Below are positions 1 through 8,228 of a stretch of DNA of 64,000 nucleotides, one piece after another. Made by a program: the position numbers and the translations under genes. Position 1 is the first letter of the stretch; every line of letters begins with the position of its first letter. The notes under the pieces were generated by a model. It ran no database searches. It saw only the letters and a program-made list of their open reading frames with translations, and was not told the DNA's origin. The stretch is from JASBZA01 sp964345295 (GTDB lineage Bacteria; Bacillota; Clostridia; Saccharofermentanales; Fastidiosipilaceae), in contig CAYFQG010000005.1 in NCBI GenBank assembly GCA_964345295.1, positions 5,757 through 69,756 of the forward strand. Reading direction: 5' to 3'.

Positions 1-755
1 ATGTAGCGCTCAACACCGAAGGCCATGTCATCGTTAAAAGACAAAAGCGCTGTAGGTTCTTTGGCCAAAATCTCCGCCGCCAAGCCATAACCACTCTCAA
101 AACGGTAAGTACCTTCCCAGACTTGGAAATCTTTCTCGGACAAGCCGTGATTTTGGACCGACTCTACCCAACCTTGGTGGCGCTGCTTGGTCGAATACAG
201 ATGAGAGGGGCCCTCTAAAACTGCAATTTTGCGGTGTCCCTTCTCCCAAAGATAATCCATAGCCGTCCGAACCGCTTCTCTTTCATTGGTCAGGACTGCG
301 TCCATGGGAAAGGGCGGCGTCCGGTTGACGATAACCTGGGGAATATGTTTTTTTCTGGCTTCTTCCATAAAGGCCTTGTCCTCATCTCTTTGCGAAATCA
401 GGATAATACCGTCCAAAAAGCTGGGATTGAGACTGCCGGGCACATGAAAATCAATACCCTTAACCACCACATTGTACTTGTTCCGGACCACATCATAGAC
501 ACCGGTCAAAACACTGTGTAGGACCACAGGAGAAGACATGTTGTTAATTGTTGAAAAATAGACCCCCAGCATATTCGATCGCCGGGTCTTGAGGTTTACC
601 GCCGAGGTATTGGGAACGTAGCCAAGTTCTTCCGCCGTTTTTAAAACCAGCTTCTTTGTATCCGCGTTAACCGTATCTAAATCGTTAAGCGCCCTGGAAA
701 CGGTGGAATATGATACACCTGCTTTCTTCGCGATATCCTTTATCGTAACTGCCAT
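1..755 (-). CDS. LacI/GalR-family transcriptional regulator (3' end outside window)
   Basis: The first ~50 residues form the LacI-type helix-turn-helix (TIKDIAKKAGVSYSTVSRAL), followed by the hinge and a periplasmic-binding-protein-like effector domain. About 251 residues are visible and the frame is open to the window edge, so roughly the last quarter is missing. The start is the ATG at 753-755, preceded by GGGGAGGTCAG, a strong ribosome site. It lies 52 bp after the DHHW gene on the same strand and could be co-transcribed with the surface cassette or read from its own promoter. Members bind palindromic operators and respond to sugars or nucleosides; the effector and targets cannot be told from sequence. 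Confidence 0.95.
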   Translation of the reverse strand, partial: MAVTIKDIAKKAGVSYSTVSRALNDLDTVNADTKKLVLKTAEELGYVPNTSAVNLKTRRSNMLGVYFSTINNMSSPVVLHSVLTGVYDVVRNKYNVVVKGIDFHVPGSLNPSFLDGIILISQRDEDKAFMEEARKKHIPQVIVNRTPPFPMDAVLTNEREAVRTAMDYLWEKGHRKIAVLEGPSHLYSTKQRHQGWVESVQNHGLSEKDFQVWEGTYRFESGYGLAAEILAKEPTALLSFNDDMAFGVERY

Positions 756-807
756 GAAATCCCTGACCTCCCCTGTGCTTTGGCTAATAATACCCCCTGG
801 GGCCTAC

Positions 808-2016
808 TTAGTCCAATAACTTGTACGTGGCATTCTCCTCCGAGAAGGTGCCGATATTATAGAGAAACATCAAATCATCGGGTTCATAGCGGTCTAGGAT
901 GTCGGCCAAAGCTTCTTTCACATAGCGCAAATCTAAGACAATAATTTGCCTGTAGTCCATGGTTAAGAAAGGTACAAAGGCGTTGGCATAGGAATCTTTG
1001 ACCAAAAGAAGCGTTCCTCGATTCGCGTTTTCATGAGCTGTTTTAATTTGTAACAGGTCTCGATTAGGGCCCAGGAAATATTCGTAAGCATCGGTGGAAG
1101 TCAAAGCTTCTTTTTTATAAAGACCTTGATCTAGCTGATTGCCTTGGCCGTCATAAACTTGGACCTGGTCTAAGTCGGGCCAAATAAAAGCCTCCAGCTT
1201 GTCGCCGGGAATGGTCCTGGCCGGAGCCTTCTGATAAGTAGTCCCGTGAAAGTCTTGGCTTAGCACCTGAGCTTGGCCGAATATTTCTAAATCCCGAGTC
1301 AGACTTTCCGTTTCTCCCAAAGCCGTCTTGTAAATCTTATAGGCTTCCAAAGCCCCTTTTTGGGTCCAATGATGGTCGGTCTTAAAATAAAGGTCTTGCT
1401 GATTACTGCCACGAAGGCCTCCCAAGAGATCCGGATAGAGAAGGTCGTCTCTTTGGTGTTTGCTCCTTAAGTCAGCCATCCCCTCCGCCTGGTCTGCTTC
1501 GACAGCTCCGTAAGGGAGTCTATTCGGATAGACGCCGGCCTGTGTAGGTACAATAAGATAAGTAATGCGAGCCTGGGGTTTTTGCTTGAGGAATTGTTCC
1601 GAGAAGGCATCCATATCCAGCAAGTTCCGATCCAGTTTTTGCCAATCGAGTTGGGTTCTCTTCTCAATCAGACTATCGTCTTTGGCCAAATAAACCCTGG
1701 AATTATCGAACTTACCGATAGCCTTTTGAAACTCGGCCTTTAGGGCCAAAGCCTGACTTCTTAAAGGGAACTGGTCAGACAAATAAGCCTCATAGTCGGC
1801 TTGGTAAGTCCCTTCACCGACTTTAGATAAGCTGAAGACGGGGCGTTTGGCCAAGGGTCTTCTCTCTACAGAGGAAAAATCCCGTTCCTTAGAAAGGACG
1901 GTCCATAGACCCAAACCCAAGAGAAGCAGAAGGAAGAGGACAGCTCCAAAAGACGCTGCCTTGGCAGGCGGGGTCTCTTGCTTCTGCGGTATTTCTTTGC
2001 TTTGATTTTTCTTCAT
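808..2016 (-). CDS. DHHW family protein (AlgX/AlgJ-like partner of MBOAT)
   Basis: A 402-residue protein with one N-terminal membrane anchor (about residues 23-43) and an extracytoplasmic SGNH-like domain. The family motif TDHHWT lies near residue 213 and a KDSYANAF block near 340 holds the likely catalytic Ser. I chose the ATG at 2016 over the in-frame TTG at 2022 because AGGAGG sits 9 bases before the ATG but only 3 before the TTG. It follows the MBOAT gene by 15 bases. In the alginate system, AlgI (MBOAT) with AlgJ/AlgX O-acetylates an exported polymer; the same division of labour is inferred here. The polymer is unknown. Confidence 0.88.
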   Translation of the reverse strand: MKKNQSKEIPQKQETPPAKAASFGAVLFLLLLLGLGLWTVLSKERDFSSVERRPLAKRPVFSLSKVGEGTYQADYEAYLSDQFPLRSQALALKAEFQKAIGKFDNSRVYLAKDDSLIEKRTQLDWQKLDRNLLDMDAFSEQFLKQKPQARITYLIVPTQAGVYPNRLPYGAVEADQAEGMADLRSKHQRDDLLYPDLLGGLRGSNQQDLYFKTDHHWTQKGALEAYKIYKTALGETESLTRDLEIFGQAQVLSQDFHGTTYQKAPARTIPGDKLEAFIWPDLDQVQVYDGQGNQLDQGLYKKEALTSTDAYEYFLGPNRDLLQIKTAHENANRGTLLLVKDSYANAFVPFLTMDYRQIIVLDLRYVKEALADILDRYEPDDLMFLYNIGTFSEENATYKLLD

Positions 2017-2031
2017 CCGCAAGGTCCTCCT

Positions 2032-3378
2032 CTAAAATTGAAAATACAAAAAGGATGCAAAACTTTGATCAATGATATAGGCCATGCTTAAAATATAAAG
2101 TCCTGCTGTCAAAACGAAACGAATGGCTCGGATGGGCTTTTTTTGAGACAAAGAGGAATTCCGGTAGCTATCCTGAAGCTTCTTCCCTAGGCCGAAAGCA
2201 AGGAGCAAGCCCAAGACCAGGACTAAACCGTAATTCAACAGGGTGTAAAGTGCGTAGCTTCCGCCCGCGCCTTTTGACCCGAATAGCCTTGCCACAAAAT
2301 CGAACAATTCTGTTTTCTTAGGGAAGGCAAAGAGCACCCAGCCCATGGAAACCAGGAAGAAAGTTAGGAGGCGCTGTAAAAAAACAGGCATTTTTTCCAA
2401 GACTTTGGCCAGGAAGAACTTTTCCAGCAAAAGTAAAATTCCGTAATAAAGCCCCCATAAGAGGAAGTTCAAACTTGACCCGTGCCAAAGACCGGTCAAG
2501 GCCCACACAATGAGAATATTTAAGATTTGCCGCCCCTTGCCTTTGCGGTTACCGCCCAGGGGAATGTAGACATAGTCGCGGAAAAAGGACGACAAACTCA
2601 TATGCCAACGCCGCCAAAAATCCGTAATATTTTTTGCCAGATAGGGTAAATTAAAGTTCTCCGGAGCCGGTAGGCCGTACATTTGGCTGAGCCCAATGGC
2701 CATGTGGCTGTAGGAGGCAAAGTCCAGATAGAGATAAAGGCTATAAAGTAAGACCATGAGCCAAGCTTCATAAGCTCCGCTCCCTCCGTAACTAAGAAGA
2801 TCCAATCTGGCTTGAGCCAAAGGATCCGCGATAAGAACTTTAATAAAGAGACCGGGGATAAAGCGTCGGAGGCCCGGTAGCACATCGGAAAATTGCGGCT
2901 GCCAGCTCTGCAGTGCCTTCGTAAAAGCATCATAACGAGCGATGGGCCCCGATATAAGTTGAGGGAAGAAAACAATATATAGACCGTAATCTAGGAATGA
3001 AACAACTCTCTCATCATGGGCCTGATCTATCACAGCCGATATCAGTCGGAAGACAAAAAAAGACAGGCCCAGAGGCAAACGGTCTAAGCCGTATTTCCCC
3101 CAGATAAGGGCCGCCAAATCCAGCACAATAAGAAAAAAACGTAAGGCTTTGGCCGGACTCTTCTTTAACTTAGGAGAAAAATAAAGTCCTAAATAGTTTA
3201 TGCATAAAAGGGCCGGTAAAAGCAGGAAGAATTTAGCTTCTCCCCATGCATAGAAAATAAAACTAAGCGCTATGAGATAAACTTTTCCCACAGGCTTAGA
3301 ACCTAGGCGTAGTAAATAAAAGAAGCCTAGGCTCAGAGGGAAAAATAACAGCAAAAAGATGGGGGTGTTAAAGGCCAT
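2032..3378 (-). CDS. MBOAT family membrane O-acyltransferase (AlgI-like)
   Basis: A 448-residue polytopic membrane protein with about ten or more hydrophobic segments. It carries the MBOAT core: FWRRWHMSLSSFFRDYVYIP followed by GLWHGSSLNFLLWG, whose His is the expected catalytic residue. Family members (AlgI, DltB, PatA) move acyl groups, usually acetyl, across the membrane to an extracytoplasmic acceptor. The start has no strong ribosome site and lies 3 bp after the DUF4358 stop, so translational coupling is likely. The flanking DHHW and SGNH genes support a polysaccharide or cell-wall O-acylation role. DltB is less likely because dltA, dltC and dltD are absent. Confidence 0.93.
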   Translation of the reverse strand: MAFNTPIFLLLFFPLSLGFFYLLRLGSKPVGKVYLIALSFIFYAWGEAKFFLLLPALLCINYLGLYFSPKLKKSPAKALRFFLIVLDLAALIWGKYGLDRLPLGLSFFVFRLISAVIDQAHDERVVSFLDYGLYIVFFPQLISGPIARYDAFTKALQSWQPQFSDVLPGLRRFIPGLFIKVLIADPLAQARLDLLSYGGSGAYEAWLMVLLYSLYLYLDFASYSHMAIGLSQMYGLPAPENFNLPYLAKNITDFWRRWHMSLSSFFRDYVYIPLGGNRKGKGRQILNILIVWALTGLWHGSSLNFLLWGLYYGILLLLEKFFLAKVLEKMPVFLQRLLTFFLVSMGWVLFAFPKKTELFDFVARLFGSKGAGGSYALYTLLNYGLVLVLGLLLAFGLGKKLQDSYRNSSLSQKKPIRAIRFVLTAGLYILSMAYIIDQSFASFLYFQF

Positions 3379-3381
3379 GGA

Positions 3382-3885
3382 CTATTGTTGGTCTTTAATC
3401 CACTGGTCGATGATGGTTTCTACTTTCTCGTTCTGAGCCGAGATAACACTGAAAACGTAGGGGCCTACCCTCTTCAGGACAGGTGCTTGCAGGTTCTTAA
3501 GTTCTTCGGGCGTGTAATTACCGAAACTGGTCTTGAGGTATTCATAACGCTCTTTCATAGCCTTCTCGACCTCTTCGGCTTTGGCCTCATCAACGGCCTC
3601 AAAAAGGCAAATCTCTTCGGCGACCATACCGCCTCCGGCAATGACAAGGTGATTATTGAGCCAGCTGCTGTCTACCTGGTCCACATAACGGTTCCAGATT
3701 TTATCGTCCAGAGGCTTAAGGTCCGGGTCTTTAAACTCGACTTGCGTCATCAACTGCTGACCCAGACTGTCTAAGTCTAAGCCGGGTTTCAATGTAGCGT
3801 CCTTAGATCCGCAGGCCGATAAGAAAAACACAAAGCTCAATACGAGCGCTATTAAGGCATTTTTGCGTGTGGTTTTAGCAAACAT
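3382..3885 (-). CDS. DUF4358 lipoprotein
   Basis: A 167-residue exported protein. The N terminus has a signal peptide ending in a lipobox (LSAC, Cys about residue 25). The mature part resembles the DUF4358 family, which in Clostridia often occurs beside MBOAT and DHHW genes; no enzyme motif is visible. It sits between the SGNH lipoprotein gene (25 bp upstream) and the MBOAT gene (3 bp downstream), so it is probably an accessory part of the same surface-modification machinery. The family assignment rests on overall pattern and context, not on a search. Confidence 0.82.
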   Translation of the reverse strand: MFAKTTRKNALIALVLSFVFFLSACGSKDATLKPGLDLDSLGQQLMTQVEFKDPDLKPLDDKIWNRYVDQVDSSWLNNHLVIAGGGMVAEEICLFEAVDEAKAEEVEKAMKERYEYLKTSFGNYTPEELKNLQAPVLKRVGPYVFSVISAQNEKVETIIDQWIKDQQ

Positions 3886-3910
3886 AGGCTACCTCCCTTG
3901 TTTCAATTTA

Positions 3911-4852
3911 TTATGCCACATGGGTTTGGATATAGTATTGCCATTTCTCGACAAATTCGCGGTCATAATGGATACCGTCAGCGGAGACGCCGTCGGGTAA
4001 GGCGCCGGACTGATCGACCAGAGCCGGGGTGGGGTCCAGGAAATAGACTCCCTCTTCCGCACTCAGCTGGGCAAGGCGGGCGTTGAACATTTTAATATTG
4101 GCGTTACTGAAATAGTCACTGCCGTCTTGCGAATGGTCCGTCGGTAAGATAGCCTCCACATAAATAGAAGCAGCACCATGCGAAGCCTTAACCGATTCGA
4201 TAACGCTCTTATAGTAAGTAATAAAGTTATCGACAGGCCAGCCTAATTCATTAATACCGAAAGAAAGATAGATATCTTTATAGGCTCCGGACCGATTGGT
4301 CATGTATTGGTCGGCCGTTATATCCTGACCGTTAATGCGAATAGCCTGGTCGAAATAATCCGACACGTCCAGGCCCTTGCCGGCTACATAGTCGGCATCA
4401 TAAAGCGATCCGTACAGCATGAGGCCCTGTGTCCTGGATCCACCGACAAAGACGGCATCTTTAAAGTAAGAAGCGTCCTTGGGGTCGGACAAGGGAGGCT
4501 CATTGGCATAAGCCCCCTCCGCAGGCGGTGCTGTGCTGGGCGCTTGGCTGGGCTTCTCAGTCGGTGCGGCCGTTGTTGTTGTCGAAGTTGTCGGTGCCGT
4601 CGTCGTAGCCGATGTGGTCGGCACGGTCGTCGTTTCACGAGTCGTCTCCGTCGCTTGTGTCGTTTCCGACGTATTTGTCGGACTCGAACTTGTAGTCGTC
4701 TCTGAAGAACTCGTACTGGTGGTGGTTGAACTTTCCTCGGTCGTAGACTCCGTAAAAGGCGGGGCTATTTTCTGACAAGAAACCAAAAGGAAAAGACAGA
4801 CCAGAAAAAGGCCCAGACTCTTTATAAAAATAGTTGTGTTCTTTCTAAGCAT
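3911..4852 (-). CDS. SGNH/GDSL-type esterase-like lipoprotein with Thr/Ser linker
   Basis: A 313-residue lipoprotein with lipobox LLVSC (Cys 26). Residues ~34-98 are an extremely Thr/Ser-rich linker, which suits a wall-spanning tether, and ~130-313 form an SGNH-hydrolase-like domain. Visible elements are GGSRTQG (nucleophile Ser about 139), GINELGW (Asn 201) and DGIHYD (Asp 292 and His 295). It is the first gene of the cassette with DUF4358, MBOAT and DHHW. It may act as an acetyltransferase or esterase on the polymer. The linker is encoded by a low-complexity GTC/GTT-rich stretch at about 4560-4750, where misassembly or length variation would be easy. Confidence 0.87.
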   Translation of the reverse strand: MLRKNTTIFIKSLGLFLVCLFLLVSCQKIAPPFTESTTEESSTTTSTSSSETTTSSSPTNTSETTQATETTRETTTVPTTSATTTAPTTSTTTTAAPTEKPSQAPSTAPPAEGAYANEPPLSDPKDASYFKDAVFVGGSRTQGLMLYGSLYDADYVAGKGLDVSDYFDQAIRINGQDITADQYMTNRSGAYKDIYLSFGINELGWPVDNFITYYKSVIESVKASHGAASIYVEAILPTDHSQDGSDYFSNANIKMFNARLAQLSAEEGVYFLDPTPALVDQSGALPDGVSADGIHYDREFVEKWQYYIQTHVA

Positions 4853-4868
4853 TTAAGCTTCTCCAATC

Positions 4869-4913
4869 CGTTAGCAAGTGTTAATTATAATCTTCTCACT
4901 AACGCTCATGCAA
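4869..4913 (-). promoter_or_regulatory. Promoter of the O-acylation cassette with dyad centred on -10
   Basis: On the minus strand TTGCAT (4908-4913) and TATAAT (4884-4889) are separated by 18 bases. The arms CTAACG (4899-4904) and CGTTAG (4869-4874) form an inverted repeat whose centre coincides with the centre of the -10 hexamer, so a bound repressor would block the promoter. The operator role is inference. Confidence 0.5.
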
Positions 4914-4928
4914 GAATTTTACCCGGAT

Positions 4929-5714
4929 TTAAGGCTCGATGCCGAATAGTTTTAGGCTGTTCTCCATTGTTTTTGTGGCCAAATCCTCTTCGGTCATGCC
5001 TCTGGCTTGGGCAATTTTTTGGCCTATAAATGGAAGAAAAGAAGGCTCGTTGGTAGTACCTCTCTTAGGGACAGGGGCCAGATAGGGGCAATCGGTTTCT
5101 AAAACCAGGCGGTCCAAAGGGATAGCCGATGCCACGGCCAAATTTTCTTTGCCCTTCTTAAAGGTAACCGGCCCATCAAAGCCCAGATAAAAACCCAAAT
5201 CTAATAACTTATCGGCCAAATCCAGGTCTGAAGAATAGCAATGAAAAACGCCGGGCAAATCTCTTAATTTGCCCTTTTCTTTCTGAGCCTTCACTAAATC
5301 ATAAATATCTCGGTCAGCGTCTCGGCCATGGATGACCACCGGGAGGTCCAAGGCATAAGCCAGGTCCATTTGTCCGCAAAAAGCCCGGGCCTGAACCTCA
5401 TCCGAGTGCCTGTCATCGAAATGGTAATCCAGACCGATTTCACCTATGGCGACCACCCGGGGCTCACGTGCCAGACGAATCAGGGTTTCTGCCGCTTCCT
5501 CGTTCCAGCTATCCGCATCATGAGGATGAATACCGATAACGGCATAAAGACCGTCACGGTCGCGGCTCAAATCTACCGCTCGCACGGAAGAAGGCAGGTC
5601 ATAGGCGACCAGGTTCATCCGCTTGACACCGGCCTCTTTGGCCCTGGCGATATAAGCATCCAAGTCCTCGGTAAAAGGCCGGTCGTTCAAGTGGGTATGC
5701 GTATCAAAGTACAT
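4929..5714 (-). CDS. tatD: TatD family metal-dependent deoxyribonuclease
   Basis: A 261-residue TIM-barrel hydrolase of normal TatD/YcfH length. Metal-binding motifs appear in order: DTHTHLND at the N terminus, AIGEIGLDYH (~95), VIHGRDAD (~150), VFHCYSSD (~175) and LETDCPYLAP (~210). Family members are 3'-5' exonucleases acting on DNA or RNA. It lies 24 bp after the metG fusion gene on the same strand. The metG-tatD order is a common conserved pairing in Bacillota, which supports an operon. Confidence 0.95.
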   Translation of the reverse strand: MYFDTHTHLNDRPFTEDLDAYIARAKEAGVKRMNLVAYDLPSSVRAVDLSRDRDGLYAVIGIHPHDADSWNEEAAETLIRLAREPRVVAIGEIGLDYHFDDRHSDEVQARAFCGQMDLAYALDLPVVIHGRDADRDIYDLVKAQKEKGKLRDLPGVFHCYSSDLDLADKLLDLGFYLGFDGPVTFKKGKENLAVASAIPLDRLVLETDCPYLAPVPKRGTTNEPSFLPFIGQKIAQARGMTEEDLATKTMENSLKLFGIEP

Positions 5715-5738
5715 GTAATGTTTTTGCTCCGTTTTGTC

Positions 5739-8216
5739 TTACGCAATCGTCGCACCGGCCGGCATGGAGTCATCGACTTCCAACAGAGCCAAGCGCCCAT
5801 CCGGATCTTCGGACGACAGAATCATACCTTGCGACATGACACCACGGATTTTGCGGGCCTTGAGATTGGCCAGGTAGACGACCTTGCGTCCCACTAAATC
5901 CTCCGGACGATAGGCCATGGCAATACCCGAGACAACGGTTCGGGGCTCTTCTTCGCCAATATCCAGGCTGAACTCTAAGAGCTTGTCGGCCTTCTCGACT
6001 TTCTTGCAGCTAAGGACTTGAGCCACAACGAGTTCCATGGCCTCGAACTGGTCGTAGACGATTTCTTCTTTATGCTTAGCCGGCTCCGCTTTCTTTGCCT
6101 CGGCCCTGGCTTTGGCCTGGGCCATGTGCTTAGCTAACTCACCGTCCAGCCAGGCAATCTCTTCTTTCATATCCAAGCGTGGGAACAAAGGCTCTCCCGG
6201 CAAAATCGGCTCGGCCGTCTTGAAGTCCGCAAAAGATGTATCCAAGCGACGGGCGGAGTCTACATGAAGCCTGTCCAAAATGGCTTCGGATGTCTGCGGC
6301 ATGAAGGGTGTCAGTAAAACACCGACCAGGCGTAAGGCTTCCAAGAGATTTGCCAAGACCCTTGCCAGGCGTGCGGCATCATCAGGGCTTTCGTCTTTTT
6401 GTTTGCCCAAAACCCAAGGTTGGGTCTCATCAATATATTTGTTGCAACGGCCGATAAACTTCCAGATAGAGGCCAAGGCAAAACTAAATTGCATGGCTTC
6501 CAGATATTGGTCGACTTCTTGTGCTGTTTCTTTGGCCAAAGCTTCAATCTCGGCGTCTAACGGATCGGCCTTTCTTTCGTCGGGCAGAGAACCCTCAAAA
6601 TATTTATGGACCATGGCTGTGGTGCGGCTTAGGAGGTTTCCTAAGTCGTTGGCCAAATCCGAATTAATCCGCTCAACCAGGGCTTCATTGGTGAAGTTAC
6701 CGTCATGGCCGAAGGGCACTTCTCTTAAGAGGAAATAACGCAAGCTGTCTACACCGTAGCGTTCGCTCAAGACCACCGGGTCCACGACGTTGCCTTTGGA
6801 CTTGGACATCTTGGAATCATTGAGCAAAAGCCAACCGTGGGCAAAGACATGCTTGGGCAGGGGTAAATCCAAGGCCATCAAGATAGCGGGCCAGATAATG
6901 GTGTGGAAACGGACAATTTCTTTGGCCATGAGGTGGATATCGGCAGGCCAGTAATGGGCGAAGTCGCCGTCCTTATCTTCGGGATAACCCAGAGCCGTAA
7001 TATAGTTTGACAAGGCGTCAATCCAAACATAAATGACGTGCTTGGGGTTAAAAGGAACCTGTACACCCCAGTCAAACGAAGTTCTGGACACGGCAATGTC
7101 TTCCAGACCTTGATCCAGGAAAGACATCATTTCCTTGCGGGAAGATTCGGGCTGGAGAAAGTCGGGCCGGTCTTGGAAGAGGGCCTTCAAAGCCTCTTCA
7201 TACTTACTTAAACGGAAGAAATACGATTCCTCCTGCGTTAATGTAACGGGGCCGCCGCAGTCGGGGCACTTGCCTTCGTTTAGTTGGGCCTCGGTCCAGA
7301 AGGCCTCACAGGACGTACAATACCAACCTTCATAAACACCCAGGTAAATATCACCCGGGTCGTAAAGCTTTTGGAAAATCTCCTGAACGGCCTTTTCGTG
7401 GTGGGCGTCGGTAGTACGAATAAAGCGGTCGTAGCTGATATTCATTAAAGACCACAAATCCTTAATGCCCACTGCCATCTTGTCGACATAGGCTTGTGGA
7501 TTCATGCCCACTTCGTGCGCCTTATCTTGAATTTTCTGACCGTGCTCGTCCATACCGGTCAGGAACATGACGTCCTTGCCCTTGAGTCGCTGATAACGGG
7601 CCAAAGTATCGGCCGCTACCGTGGAATAAGCGTGGCCTATATGAAGCTTGTCACTGGGATAATAAATGGGAGTGGTGATGTAAAACTTTTCCCGGTCCGA
7701 GCTATTTTCGTCAGCCGAGTCGTCGGCTTCTCCGGTTTCAGTCATCACGATAGACCGGATTTTCTGCTCTTCAATAGGACGGTCCGACCAGTCGGTAGGT
7801 GTCGTGGCAATTTCATCTAAAACATCCAAACCCGAGGTCAAGCGACCGAAAGCGGCATAGTCGCCGTCCAAGTGCGGGGCATCCTGATGCATGATGAAGA
7901 ACTGCGAACCGGCCGAATCGGGATCCATGGCTCTGGCCATAGACAATACACCTCTGGTATGGGCCAAATCGTTAGCAAAGCCGTTAGATCTAAACTCGCC
8001 TTTAATCTGGTAACCCGGCCCGCCTGTACCGGTTCCAAGGGGGCAACCGCCCTGAATCATAAAGCCGTTAATGACGCGGTGGAAAATCAGGCCGTCATAA
8101 AAGCCCTCCCCCACCAGCTTCATAAAATTCGCACAGGTCTCCGGTGCATACTGAGGCAAGAGTTCAAAAGTCATGGTCTTGCCGGATTCCATGGTAATTA
8201 TTCCTGTATAGGCCAT
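5739..8216 (-). CDS. metG: Cyclophilin-type PPIase fused to methionyl-tRNA synthetase
   Basis: An 825-residue single frame. Residues 1-~158 are a complete cyclophilin (FHRVINGFMIQGG near 45-57, SQFFIMHQDAPHLDGDYAAFG near 104-123). Residues ~159-176 are an acidic Ser/Asp/Glu linker. From ~177 there is a full class I MetRS: HIGH at 192-195, a CxxC...CxxC zinc knuckle, KMSKS, the anticodon-binding helical domain and a C-terminal OB-fold tRNA-binding domain (~720-825). MetRS charges initiator and elongator tRNA-Met; cyclophilins isomerise Xaa-Pro bonds. The gene starts 12 bp after pncB. The MetRS part has no Met start of its own at the junction, so only a fused product is expected. Confidence 0.93.
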   Translation of the reverse strand: MAYTGIITMESGKTMTFELLPQYAPETCANFMKLVGEGFYDGLIFHRVINGFMIQGGCPLGTGTGGPGYQIKGEFRSNGFANDLAHTRGVLSMARAMDPDSAGSQFFIMHQDAPHLDGDYAAFGRLTSGLDVLDEIATTPTDWSDRPIEEQKIRSIVMTETGEADDSADENSSDREKFYITTPIYYPSDKLHIGHAYSTVAADTLARYQRLKGKDVMFLTGMDEHGQKIQDKAHEVGMNPQAYVDKMAVGIKDLWSLMNISYDRFIRTTDAHHEKAVQEIFQKLYDPGDIYLGVYEGWYCTSCEAFWTEAQLNEGKCPDCGGPVTLTQEESYFFRLSKYEEALKALFQDRPDFLQPESSRKEMMSFLDQGLEDIAVSRTSFDWGVQVPFNPKHVIYVWIDALSNYITALGYPEDKDGDFAHYWPADIHLMAKEIVRFHTIIWPAILMALDLPLPKHVFAHGWLLLNDSKMSKSKGNVVDPVVLSERYGVDSLRYFLLREVPFGHDGNFTNEALVERINSDLANDLGNLLSRTTAMVHKYFEGSLPDERKADPLDAEIEALAKETAQEVDQYLEAMQFSFALASIWKFIGRCNKYIDETQPWVLGKQKDESPDDAARLARVLANLLEALRLVGVLLTPFMPQTSEAILDRLHVDSARRLDTSFADFKTAEPILPGEPLFPRLDMKEEIAWLDGELAKHMAQAKARAEAKKAEPAKHKEEIVYDQFEAMELVVAQVLSCKKVEKADKLLEFSLDIGEEEPRTVVSGIAMAYRPEDLVGRKVVYLANLKARKIRGVMSQGMILSSEDPDGRLALLEVDDSMPAGATIA

Positions 8217-8228
8217 TCATCTTCCTCC

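Noticed and set aside
4307..4775. Cys/Arg-rich and Val-rich plus-strand frames opposite the SGNH lipoprotein gene
   Set aside because: They are antisense shadows of the Thr/Ser-rich linker repeats.
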